Of a stretch of DNA of 64,000 nucleotides, positions 17,714-25,386 are shown piece by piece. The stretch covers positions 1 to 64,000 of the forward strand of contig JBIJCF010000010.1 of assembly GCA_044344795.1 (NCBI GenBank). Direction: 5' to 3'. This stretch comes from GCA-2737665 sp044344795. GTDB lineage: Bacteria; Bacteroidota; Bacteroidia; Palsa-965. A program made the translations under genes and the position numbers. Under the pieces are notes generated by a model. That model was not told the DNA's origin. It saw only the letters and a list, made by a program, of their open reading frames with translations, and did no database searches. The stretch's first letter is position 1, and every line of letters begins with the position of its first letter.

Positions 17714-18580
17714 ATGAAAACGTTCTATTCACTTCTCGTAAGCGTATTCGCCATTACGCAAGTATTCGCACAAGGCGGCACCACCGGCGATCTTAAGGTT
17801 ACCGTCCTCGATGAAAAACAACAGCCTATGGTTGGCGCAGTTGCGGTGATCACTGCCGGAGGTCCTATGCGAAATGGGACTACCGATGAAGCAGGCAATT
17901 ACACCTTCCGCGCTTTAAATCCGGGTAGCTACTCCGTTAAAGTGCAAATGACGGGCTACAAAATTTACACCAAAGAGCAGATTGCAGTAACTGCAGGTAA
18001 GACAGCGTATGTGTCGTATCCAATGCAACTCAAACAAGATGTGAATGATTCGGCTGCTGTTGTTATCACGGCTGTGCGTGGTCCGGTAGATCCGACATAC
18101 ACGGTAATGACTACCATCGGTCCGGATCAGGTAAAACACATGGCAGCTCCGCGTGGTGATGTACAAGGTATGATTATAGCAACGTGCTCATCGTGCAGCG
18201 AAGGTGAAGGCGGACAATTGGTAATGCGTGGATCGCGTGAAGGTGCAACGACGGTGTTCGTTGATGGAGAGAAAGCTTATGGCAGCTTCAGTGTTCCTGC
18301 TCTTTCTATCGAACAGGTATCGGTGTTGTCGGGTGGTATTCCGGCGGAGTTCGGCGATTTATCAGGCGGAGCAGTGATCATCACAACCAAAAGTTATTAC
18401 AGCGGGATGAGCTACAAAGAGAACATGTATTTGCAAGCTGCACGTGAAGCGGAAGAGCGCAAAAAGAAAGAGTTGGAAGAGCAAGGCATTCGCAAAGATG
18501 ACGGGCAGCAAATTATAGAACAACAACAACCTGTACCTACTCCTGTGCCGGTAGAGCAACCTAAGGAAGGTGGCAATTGA
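17714..18580 (+). CDS. TonB-receptor plug-like protein lacking a beta-barrel
   Basis: A 288-residue exported protein (signal 1-20, ending VFAQ). Residues about 24-108 form a carboxypeptidase-regulatory-like domain. Residues about 115-230 form a TonB-dependent receptor plug, with RGSREGATTVFVDG, a IEQVSVLSGGIPAEFGDLSGG stretch and VIITTK. After the plug there is no barrel: the last 60 residues are a charged helix (AAREAEERKKKELEE) and a Pro/Gln tail. Full receptors are 700-1100 residues. The stop is followed by a hairpin and an opposing gene, so this looks like a complete gene and not a fragment. Function unknown; periplasmic or OM-associated role inferred. Confidence 0.83.
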   Translation: MKTFYSLLVSVFAITQVFAQGGTTGDLKVTVLDEKQQPMVGAVAVITAGGPMRNGTTDEAGNYTFRALNPGSYSVKVQMTGYKIYTKEQIAVTAGKTAYVSYPMQLKQDVNDSAAVVITAVRGPVDPTYTVMTTIGPDQVKHMAAPRGDVQGMIIATCSSCSEGEGGQLVMRGSREGATTVFVDGEKAYGSFSVPALSIEQVSVLSGGIPAEFGDLSGGAVIITTKSYYSGMSYKENMYLQAAREAEERKKKELEEQGIRKDDGQQIIEQQQPVPTPVPVEQPKEGGN

Positions 18581-18634
18581 AGTCAACGGCGCGGGTGTTG
18601 CACGTGAGTGATCCATTCGCTGTGCAACCAACAA

Positions 18635-18668
18635 AAAGGGGCTGTGATCTTTACGATACAGCCCCTTT
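18635..18668 (-). terminator. Terminator between plug-protein and barrel genes
   Basis: An 11-pair stem AAAGGGGCTGT/ACAGCCCCTTT lies between convergent genes. On the minus strand it is followed by TTTTTG, so it mainly ends the 18685-19365 gene, and the stem may also serve the plus-strand gene. Confidence 0.75.
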
Positions 18669-18684
18669 GAGGTGTGTGTGGTGG

Positions 18685-19365
18685 TTAGATTTTCTGATTG
18701 ATCGTTTGTCGTTTTTTGTAGATCACCCAGTTCCATCCTAATCCTGCAGAAACGCGCAATTCGCCCAACGATAATTGCGGCCCGTACAAGGGACGATAGG
18801 TGCCCATTAAATATTGCGCTTCCACAAAAAAGTGAAAAATACGTTGTCCAAAAAAGTTTATACCCACGTGTGGTCCCCACGTTGGTGTGATGCTCATCGG
18901 AACAGGGTATTCTTCCCATACCAATGTGGGCGGTTTCGGAATATCGAGCGGATTAATTTGTACTAAACTCATTCCGCTGCGAACACCGATAAACGGATCA
19001 ATCAAACTTTTCTTAAGCAAGTGCCATGATCCTCCAATTTGCAAGGAGTGATTGTGTTTCATGCCTCCCGGATCTTTACTTTTATTCACGAAGTAAAATG
19101 CATCACCACGCAACGAAAAACGATTGGTGAAGTAGTATTCCGCAGTACCATGAATGTAAATGTTGGTGCGACCTCCGGAAATTGCTGCGGATTCATCACC
19201 TAAAAATCCGGTGACACTCCATGCCGGTGTAATGGTTGCTTGTGTACGCAACAATCCTTCCAACGAGGTCAGTGAATGCGTGTTGTTATCGGGTGCCGGT
19301 TGATCCTGAGCAAATAAAGCAGGACTCAGGAACAGGGCAACTAGTAATGGTCTCAAGGTTTTCAT
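18685..19365 (-). CDS. Outer-membrane beta-barrel protein
   Basis: A 226-residue exported protein (signal 1-20, ending LFAQ). The mature part shows repeated amphipathic strands with aromatic ends (YYFTNRFSLRGDAFYFVN, GGSWHLLKKSLIDPFIGVRSG, HFFVEAQYLMG), as expected of a small eight- to ten-stranded OM barrel. No specific family is recognised. It lies 18 bases after another barrel gene with the same orientation, and a strong terminator follows it. Confidence 0.75.
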   Translation of the reverse strand: MKTLRPLLVALFLSPALFAQDQPAPDNNTHSLTSLEGLLRTQATITPAWSVTGFLGDESAAISGGRTNIYIHGTAEYYFTNRFSLRGDAFYFVNKSKDPGGMKHNHSLQIGGSWHLLKKSLIDPFIGVRSGMSLVQINPLDIPKPPTLVWEEYPVPMSITPTWGPHVGINFFGQRIFHFFVEAQYLMGTYRPLYGPQLSLGELRVSAGLGWNWVIYKKRQTINQKI

Positions 19366-19383
19366 ACGCTGTTTCCTACTGTT

Positions 19384-20085
19384 TTAGTAACCTACTTTAT
19401 CTTCTTCTTTGTCAATCGGCTTTTTGTCCTGCACGCCATTAATTTTTTTCTTCCATAAATCTGCGAAACGATAATTGATACTCCACGTTATCAATAGATG
19501 TCCTTCAAGTCCGGCTTCGTTGTCTTGATCAACATACAAAAATTTATCGCCATTGGTTGCTGTGCGTTCTTCAGTATGCAGGTCCGTTCCTAAATGCATC
19601 ATGTATTGCGCTGTCATGGAAAAATCGAAGCGTTCGGTAAATGGCAAATGAAAACCTAAACCACCCTGTATGGCCGAACTCCAACGCGATTCTTCAGCAA
19701 TGTACCATGGGTTGTTCGACGTCACACGCGTGTAATCGAAACAATGTCCTGCAATAAAAAACGGTTGCAATTTTAACGGACGATTTTCTGTGTATGCAAA
19801 CGGAGGATAAAACAACACCGACCACCCAATGTGGTAGTCTGTGCGATTGCCAACCGAACCAATTCCGCTGGTGATGTAATCTGCGAACCATTCGGTGTTC
19901 ACATATTCCAGTAAACGTAAACGTAGTTGTCCGCCGAAGCCTACTCCGGGACCGGAATGGCCAGAGAATAAACTATTCGTGGATCTTACACCTACGCTGA
20001 TTTCACCGGGACGATGAATGCCTCGTTGGGCTTGTGTCGTGATGAAGGCAAATGCCAGTAGCATCACAAGCAGCAATTTTTTCAT
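19384..20085 (-). CDS. Outer-membrane beta-barrel protein
   Basis: A 233-residue exported protein; the ATG at 20085 gives a clean signal peptide (MKKLLLVMLLAFAFITTQAQ). The mature part has alternating strands (VGVRSTNSLFSGHSGPGVGFGGQLRLRLLEY, RFDFSMTAQYMMHLG), a short loop with ATNGDKF and a lysine-rich C-terminal tail (KKINGVQDKKPIDKEEDK) that would lie after the last strand. Probably a small OM barrel of unknown function. An upstream in-frame extension to 20196 is rejected since it would overlap recX and bury the signal. Likely cotranscribed with the next barrel gene (18-base gap). Confidence 0.75.
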   Translation of the reverse strand: MKKLLLVMLLAFAFITTQAQRGIHRPGEISVGVRSTNSLFSGHSGPGVGFGGQLRLRLLEYVNTEWFADYITSGIGSVGNRTDYHIGWSVLFYPPFAYTENRPLKLQPFFIAGHCFDYTRVTSNNPWYIAEESRWSSAIQGGLGFHLPFTERFDFSMTAQYMMHLGTDLHTEERTATNGDKFLYVDQDNEAGLEGHLLITWSINYRFADLWKKKINGVQDKKPIDKEEDKVGY

Positions 20086-20182
20086 AATGAATGTTGGGTT
20101 AAGTTGAACTAAAATAGAACAATTCTCTGTTTTAACAATAAGTCGGAAAAAAGTTGCTAATGTTGCGTCGTCAGTTTTATTG

Positions 20183-20659
20183 ATGAAAGAGCCCATTAAA
20201 ATAACCGATCCGAATCAGGCGCTGCAAAAGGCTCAAGGGTATTGTGCGTATCAAGAGCGGGCGCAACAAGAAATGCGTGATAAGCTTTACGAGTGGGGCA
20301 TGTGGACGGATGCAGTGGAATCCATTATCAGTGAATTGATCGTGCACGGTTATTTGAATGAAGCACGTTTTGCAACCGCTTTTGTGGGAGGAAAATTCCG
20401 AATGAAAAAATGGGGACGCGTCAAAATTAAAATGGAATTGAAAAAACGACGTGTGCCTGATAATCTGATTCGTGATGCTTTGAAAACCATTGACGATAGG
20501 GAATACGGAAAAACCTTGCAGCTGTTATATGAACAAAAGAGTCGTGAAGTGAAAGAAAAACATCCGTTGAAAAAGCAGCAGAAGATCATGCGATACCTCG
20601 CAAGCAAAGGATTTGAACAGGATTTGATTTGGGATTTATTTAAAAATCAAAACGACTGA
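20183..20659 (+). CDS. recX: Regulatory protein RecX
   Basis: A 158-residue RecX-family protein, which binds RecA filaments and limits recombinase activity. The three-helix RecX repeats are visible: YCAYQERAQQEMRDKLYEWG (about 20-39), LIVHGYLNEARFATAFVGGKF (about 54-74) and KKRRVPDNLIRDAL (about 90-103), with a final YLASKGFEQDLIWDLF. The ATG at 20183 is taken; a TTG one codon before is unlikely. recA itself is not in the window. The next gene begins three bases after the stop. Divergent from the barrel gene at 20085. Confidence 0.93.
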   Translation: MKEPIKITDPNQALQKAQGYCAYQERAQQEMRDKLYEWGMWTDAVESIISELIVHGYLNEARFATAFVGGKFRMKKWGRVKIKMELKKRRVPDNLIRDALKTIDDREYGKTLQLLYEQKSREVKEKHPLKKQQKIMRYLASKGFEQDLIWDLFKNQND

Positions 20660-20662
20660 CGT

Positions 20663-21175
20663 ATGAGTGTAGCTTATGGTTTCGGTATTCAGGGTTTGTT
20701 GCCGCATGATTTTTCCAGAGAGGAAGTGATTGGAAATATTCGTGTGTTGTTGCGTCTGCGTTACTGCGATCAAATTGTAGAAGTAATCCACGGTAAAGCC
20801 TTACGATTTACGTTGCGTAATAAGGAAGTGTATATTGATGAGCTAACCGGCATGAAAGAGGCGTATGTATTGGAAAAATGGGACGATGGATTTTGCGGAA
20901 CAATTCCTAATGATGCATGGAATAAAATTGCACCGGATGGAACATCGGTATTTTTACCGACTGAAGAGGATTTTTTCGAACAGCTCGGAACGGTGACCAA
21001 TCGCCCGGTGTACATGGAAAGTACACAGAACTTAATCAATCGTATTGATGAAGAAATTGCAGTAGGTGCGTGGGAAACGTTGGAGGAGCAAGTCATTCAC
21101 GACTTGTTGTATTACATCCGTGGTCAGGTGTTATTGGCACAAGAAGAACACTTGGTATTCACGGCTTCGTTTTAG
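20663..21175 (+). CDS. Protein of unknown function
   Basis: A 170-residue soluble protein with no signal peptide or membrane segment; I recognise no family. Visible features are an N-terminal YGFGIQGLLPHDFS turn, a basic region about 24-35 (RVLLRLRYCDQIVEV), a strand-rich middle, and a helical C-terminal third (LINRIDEEIAVGAWETLEEQVIHDLLYYIRG). It begins three bases after recX, so the two are probably cotranscribed. Its last 17 bases overlap the end of the opposing membrane-protein gene. Confidence 0.65.
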   Translation: MSVAYGFGIQGLLPHDFSREEVIGNIRVLLRLRYCDQIVEVIHGKALRFTLRNKEVYIDELTGMKEAYVLEKWDDGFCGTIPNDAWNKIAPDGTSVFLPTEEDFFEQLGTVTNRPVYMESTQNLINRIDEEIAVGAWETLEEQVIHDLLYYIRGQVLLAQEEHLVFTASF

Positions 21176-21650
21176 CAACTAACCAACCTTGTTCGGTCAT
21201 CACGGTTAAAGCTTGTGTCAAACATTCTTGGGAGTCGTAAATGATTAATCGACGTTTCAACACTTTGCCACTCGGACCTGCGTAACGCACGATGAAACTA
21301 TCATAGCCAAAAGATTTACTCTGGTAGGTCACCCCTAAAACATCTTCGCGCGCAATAAAAAGTGTCGAGGTATAGCCAATTAATTTAACGGCATTCCAAC
21401 CCAAAAATGCCACACCTACGCCAACCATGAAAGAGACCACGTAGTAGTGAGCGATAATGGACATCACAAAAAAGAATCCGAAAATTCCGACACCGATAAA
21501 TAATAAAATGACCCACAACCATTCCGGATTGCTGCGTTGCGCGGGTGTTTCTTTCGGTAATTGTTTTTTGGAAATAATCAGTCCTTCAGGCATCACGTGG
21601 CAATACATTCCGTCGGACAGCACAAAATGCGGATGTTGCGGCTCATTCAT
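21159..21650 (-). CDS. Hypothetical membrane protein
   Basis: A 163-residue protein with two close hydrophobic segments (about residues 41-64 and 68-92, separated by a few residues), a polar N-terminal part and a C-terminal soluble domain with short basic strands (KVLKRRLIIYD). The arrangement suggests a PH-domain-like (DUF304-type) membrane protein, but this is tentative. ATG at 21650 is chosen because a -7 box (TATCTTTG) ends four bases upstream, which rules out the in-frame upstream extension. Its 3' end overlaps the opposite-strand unknown gene by 17 bases. Confidence 0.65.
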   Translation of the reverse strand: MNEPQHPHFVLSDGMYCHVMPEGLIISKKQLPKETPAQRSNPEWLWVILLFIGVGIFGFFFVMSIIAHYYVVSFMVGVGVAFLGWNAVKLIGYTSTLFIAREDVLGVTYQSKSFGYDSFIVRYAGPSGKVLKRRLIIYDSQECLTQALTVMTEQGWLVAKTKP

Positions 21651-21654
21651 GTTG

Positions 21655-21662
21655 CAAAGATA
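21655..21662 (-). promoter_or_regulatory. -7 promoter box (TATCTTTG), 4 bases before membrane-protein ATG
   Basis: TATCTTTG-CAAC-ATG on the minus strand, the same spacing and CAAC spacer as the ABC ATPase gene. It forms half of a divergent promoter region with prfB. Confidence 0.65.
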
Positions 21663-21738
21663 GCGGTAAACATTTTGGTGCAGCCACAATTTATTGTGAA
21701 CGGGAACAATTAAACGTTACTCAACCCGAAGTAATAAT

Positions 21739-21746
21739 TACCTTTG
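21739..21746 (+). promoter_or_regulatory. -7 promoter box (TACCTTTG), 5 bases before prfB ATG
   Basis: TACCTTTG-CGCCC-ATG. Spacing implies that the prfB mRNA begins at or beside its start codon. Confidence 0.65.
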
Positions 21747-21751
21747 CGCCC

Positions 21752-22862
21752 ATGATAACTGTAGAGCAAATAAAGGCTTTAGCAGAGCGCAAGGATGCGT
21801 TAAGGGGGCATCTTTGACATCGATGCGAAGCTGAGAAAAATTAGAGAAGAGGAAGCTCAAACGCAGGCGCCCGGATTTTGGGATGATGCCAAGCGTGCGG
21901 AGCAACTCATGAAAGAAATTCGGAAGAAAAAAGAATGGACCGACACCTTTGCCGATCTGGAAAAAAGTGTGGACGACCTTTCTGTGATGTACGAATTCTT
22001 CAAAGCCGGCGATGCTTCAGAGAATGATCTGGAGCAACAATTCAATGAAACGGCCAATAAGCTGGAAGATTTAGAATTTAAAAACATGCTGAGCGGAACG
22101 GAAGACCGACTCAATGCGGTGTTAACTATCAATTCTGGTGCCGGCGGAACTGAAAGTTGTGATTGGACAGCTATGCTTATGCGCATGTACATTATGTGGG
22201 GTGAAAAGCACGGTTATCGCATTAAGGAAGTAGACATTCAGGAAGGTGAAACCGCGGGAGTGAAGTCCGTAACGCTGGAATTTGAAGGAGAGAATGCATT
22301 TGGTTATTTGAAAGGTGAAAACGGCGTGCATCGTTTGGTGCGAATTTCTCCGTTCGATTCCAATGCGCGTCGTCATACATCTTTTGCTTCGGTGTATGTG
22401 TATCCGTTAATTGACGATACGATTCATATTGACATCAATCCTTCCGATGTTGAATGGGAAACATTCCGCTCCGGTGGTGCAGGAGGGCAGAATGTTAACA
22501 AGGTGGAAACTGCAGTGCGACTGTATCACAAGCCTACAGGTATTGTAATTAAAAACCAGGAGTCGCGTTCACAACATCAGAATCGTGAAAATGCCATGCA
22601 GTTGTTGAAGTCGCAGTTGTACGAAATGGAGATGCGAAAGCGCATGGAAACTGCGGCACAAATTCGTGGTGGTATGAAAAAGATCGAGTGGGGATCACAA
22701 ATTCGTAACTACGTCTTGCATCCGTACAAGTTGGTGAAAGACTTGCGTACTGATTTTGAAACCTCCGATGCGCAAGGCGTGTTGGATGGAAACTTGATGC
22801 CGTTTATTAAATCGTATTTAATGGAATATGGCGCCAGCTGGCATGTGGAAGTAAATAAATAA
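21752..22862 (+). CDS. prfB: Peptide chain release factor 2 (programmed +1 frameshift)
   Basis: RF2 ends translation at UGA and UAA. The reading frame is in two pieces: 21752-21814 (21 codons, MITVEQIKALAERKDALRGHL), then an in-frame TGA at 21815-21817, then the +1 frame from 21816 to 22862; together 369 residues, close to the 365 of E. coli RF2. The RF2-specific SPF tripeptide (ISPFDSN) and the catalytic GGQ (SGGAGGQNVNK) are both present. The break is the standard autoregulatory frameshift and not a mutation: low RF2 favours shifting past the UGA. Own promoter box directly upstream; fumC follows after 27 bases. Confidence 0.97.
21803..21818 (+). promoter_or_regulatory. prfB programmed frameshift site
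   Basis: AGGGGGCATCTTTGAC: the internal Shine-Dalgarno-like AGGGGG (21803-21808), a three-base spacer (CAT), the slippery codon CTT (21812-21814), the UGA stop (21815-21817) and a following C. This is the classic RF2 recoding signal, including the weak UGA-C context. Shift is by one base forward, CTT to TTT. Confidence 0.95.
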
Positions 22863-22889
22863 TTTAACAGAACTCAATAAAGACACACT

Positions 22890-24287
22890 ATGAACTACCG
22901 TATCGAAAAAGACACCATGGGTGAGGTGCAAGTGCCTGCCGACAAATACTGGGGCGCACAAACTGAACGTTCGCGCAACAATTTCAAAATCGGACCTGAA
23001 GCCAGCATGCCAAAGGAAATTATTTATGCCTTCGCATATTTGAAAAAAGCAGCGGCTCACGCTAACCACGATTTGGGTGTGCTGCCTGCGGATAAGCGCG
23101 ATATGATTTCACAAGTGTGCGATGAAATTCTTACCGGTAAACTGGATGATCAGTTTCCGCTGGTGATCTGGCAAACAGGTTCGGGAACGCAAAGCAACAT
23201 GAACGTTAATGAAGTAGTAGCTTATCGTGCGCATGTGATCAGTGGTGGTCAGTTAACGGATGAAAAGAAAATTTTGAATCCTAACGATGACGTGAACAAG
23301 TCGCAATCGTCTAACGATACGTATCCAACCGCGATGCATATTGCTGCTTACAAAATGGCGGTTGAGGTTACTATTCCGGGATTAGAGAAACTGCGTGATG
23401 CGTTGGACGCAAAAGCACGGGAGTTTTCTAACGTGGTGAAAACCGGTCGTACGCATTTTATGGATGCTACACCATTGACATTAGGGCAGGAATTTTCAGG
23501 TTATGTGCAGCAAATCAATAACAGCATTCGTTGTATTAAGAATGCCTTGGAAATGGTGCGAGAATTGGCATTGGGCGGCACTGCAGTGGGAACAGGTTTG
23601 AACACCCCGAATGGTTATGACGTGCTGGTTGCCAAGAAAATCGCTGAATTCACAGGATTACCTTTTGTAACTGCACCAAATAAATTTGAAGCTTTAGCGG
23701 CACATGATGCCATGGTTGAATTGTCCGGAGCATTGAAGCGTGCAGCTGTCGCGTTGATGAAAGTAGCGAACGATATTCGTATGCTGTCTTCAGGTCCGCG
23801 TTCGGGTATTGGTGAGATTATCATTCCTGATAACGAGCCGGGTTCTTCTATCATGCCGGGTAAAGTAAATCCAACACAGCCGGAAGCACTAACGATGGTG
23901 TGTGCTCAGGTGATGGGCAATGATGTGGCAGTTTCTATCGGTGGCAGCAACGGTCATTTTGAGTTGAATGTGTTCAAGCCATTGATCGCATACAATGTAT
24001 TACAAAGTGCACGTTTGTTGGGTGATGCTTGTGTATCATTCACGAACAAATGCGCGGTAGGCATTGAAGCGAATCACGCGATTATTCAGCGTCATTTGGA
24101 AAATTCATTAATGCTGGTTACCTCTTTAAATCCGCACATCGGGTACTACAAAGCGGCTGAAATTGCAAAGAAGGCGCACAAAGAAGGCACAACATTGCGC
24201 GAAGCAGCTGTTGGATTGGGCTACGTAACCAACGAACAGTTCGACCAGTGGGTGCGTCCGGAGGACATGGTTGGAAGCATGAAGTAA
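22890..24287 (+). CDS. fumC: Class II fumarate hydratase
   Basis: Interconverts fumarate and malate in the TCA cycle. It is 465 residues, normal for iron-independent class II fumarases. Visible are GSGTQSNMNVNEV (about 98-110), SQSSNDTYPTAMHIA (about 134-148), TGRTHFMDATPLTLGQE (about 184-200) and the superfamily signature GSSIMPGKVNP (about 313-323) with its catalytic serine loop. It follows prfB by 27 bases and is ended by a strong hairpin right after its stop. Confidence 0.97.
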   Translation: MNYRIEKDTMGEVQVPADKYWGAQTERSRNNFKIGPEASMPKEIIYAFAYLKKAAAHANHDLGVLPADKRDMISQVCDEILTGKLDDQFPLVIWQTGSGTQSNMNVNEVVAYRAHVISGGQLTDEKKILNPNDDVNKSQSSNDTYPTAMHIAAYKMAVEVTIPGLEKLRDALDAKAREFSNVVKTGRTHFMDATPLTLGQEFSGYVQQINNSIRCIKNALEMVRELALGGTAVGTGLNTPNGYDVLVAKKIAEFTGLPFVTAPNKFEALAAHDAMVELSGALKRAAVALMKVANDIRMLSSGPRSGIGEIIIPDNEPGSSIMPGKVNPTQPEALTMVCAQVMGNDVAVSIGGSNGHFELNVFKPLIAYNVLQSARLLGDACVSFTNKCAVGIEANHAIIQRHLENSLMLVTSLNPHIGYYKAAEIAKKAHKEGTTLREAAVGLGYVTNEQFDQWVRPEDMVGSMK

Positions 24288-24297
24288 CCACTTGCAA

Positions 24298-24330
24298 AAG
24301 AAAGTCGCATCGTCGGGTGCGACTTTCTTA
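24298..24330 (+). terminator. Terminator after fumC
   Basis: A perfect 12-pair stem AAGAAAGTCGCA/TGCGACTTTCTT with an 8-base loop begins about ten bases after the fumC stop. The T-rich right arm continues into TTATATTT. Confidence 0.75.
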
Positions 24331-24342
24331 TATTTAATCTCA

Positions 24343-24936
24343 ATGAATAATTTTCGAATAGTGGTGATGTTGATGATGTGCTACTTGCCGGTGCAGGTAT
24401 GGGCGCAGCGTGACACTATTCCAATTGATCTCAAGAAGGAAATTGTGATCAATAACAAACGTTTCCGCGTTTATAATAATTGGATTTCAGGCGGTGCAGG
24501 TCCGGCGTATCATTCGGCAAATCCGCGCACGCAGCTGGCGGTTGGCGTGAATTACAATTTTCACATTAAGCATTATTACTTCCGTTTGGGCGGACAAATT
24601 TCCGGGGATGATTTCGGTTTGTGGAACAACTATCAACTTCACGGCGGATGGATTCCTTATCGAAAGGAAACAGAAAATTACAATCTCGCTTTGATGGGCG
24701 GATTATCGTACAGCACAGGTTATAAGTTTTTATACGCGGGCGTTTATGAAACTACGCCATATAATGAAGTAGGCGGACTTTTAGAAATCCAATATATCCG
24801 AAAGTGGAAATATGATGTTGGGTTTGGTCCGGCTTTCTTTGCCGAGATTAACGGCCGTCAATCAATCGTTGGTGTACGTCTTGATATGTATTTCTCAGGC
24901 GCCTACCGTGGAGAGTCCAAGGGTAAACGACGTTGA
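24343..24936 (+). CDS. Hypothetical outer-membrane beta-barrel protein
   Basis: A 197-residue exported protein (signal about 1-22, ending VWAQ). The mature sequence has amphipathic, aromatic-rich strands (NYNFHIKHYYFRLGGQISG, YNLALMGGLSYSTGY, FAEINGRQSIVGVRLDMYF) like a small OM barrel. No family recognised. The ATG at 24343 is chosen over an upstream in-frame start because the fumC terminator occupies that region. It ends one base before the convergent lipoprotein gene, so no separate terminator is visible here. Confidence 0.7.
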   Translation: MNNFRIVVMLMMCYLPVQVWAQRDTIPIDLKKEIVINNKRFRVYNNWISGGAGPAYHSANPRTQLAVGVNYNFHIKHYYFRLGGQISGDDFGLWNNYQLHGGWIPYRKETENYNLALMGGLSYSTGYKFLYAGVYETTPYNEVGGLLEIQYIRKWKYDVGFGPAFFAEINGRQSIVGVRLDMYFSGAYRGESKGKRR

Positions 24937-25386
24937 TTATTTCATGCGATCATAGAAACGTAACGTAGAGCGCTTGTTGCCGTTTTCAATGTCGTATAAA
25001 TGTTCTTTGGTGGCAATCAATTTCATCTCCATGTCCAATGCCACAACATTCGCAGAGTCTTTTTGTTCTTGGACCAATTCAGGGAAAATATCCTGTAACT
25101 GATATTGTCTTTTATCCGTGAATTGTGTCATGATCAGAATAGAGTCCTGAATAATTCTCCATTGCCCAACACCCACAAAATATTTCGTACCTGGACAAAA
25201 AGTCTTTTTTGCTTTGAACAACATAACGGAGTCTTCTCGAATCGTCAATGTGATTTCGTTATTCTCAATGATGTTGTGAATTTTCCACACACCGGTTGGA
25301 TTTAACGCCACATTCTTTTCTGCTTCCTGTGTGTTAGAACAAGCTGCAAATACAATGATCGTAACAATCGCTACTACTAGTCTCAT
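24937..25386 (-). CDS. Hypothetical lipoprotein
   Basis: A 149-residue protein with a lipoprotein signal ending FAAC (modified cysteine about residue 16). The mature part (TGVWKIHNIIENNEITLTIREDSVMLF, GVGQWRIIQDSILIMTQF) resembles lipocalin-like Bacteroidota lipoproteins, but I cannot name the family. Its start overlaps the manC stop by one base, so translation is probably coupled. Confidence 0.7.
   Translation of the reverse strand: MRLVVAIVTIIVFAACSNTQEAEKNVALNPTGVWKIHNIIENNEITLTIREDSVMLFKAKKTFCPGTKYFVGVGQWRIIQDSILIMTQFTDKRQYQLQDIFPELVQEQKDSANVVALDMEMKLIATKEHLYDIENGNKRSTLRFYDRMK

Noticed and set aside
17714..18684. A frameshift-broken TonB receptor
   Set aside because: After the stop at 18580 there are only about 100 bases, holding a terminator hairpin, before an opposite-strand gene; no barrel sequence is present in any frame.
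21752..21908. Apparent nonsense mutation or sequencing error at the start of prfB
   Set aside because: The TGA lies in the exact RF2 frameshift signal, and the +1 frame continues cleanly into the rest of RF2.
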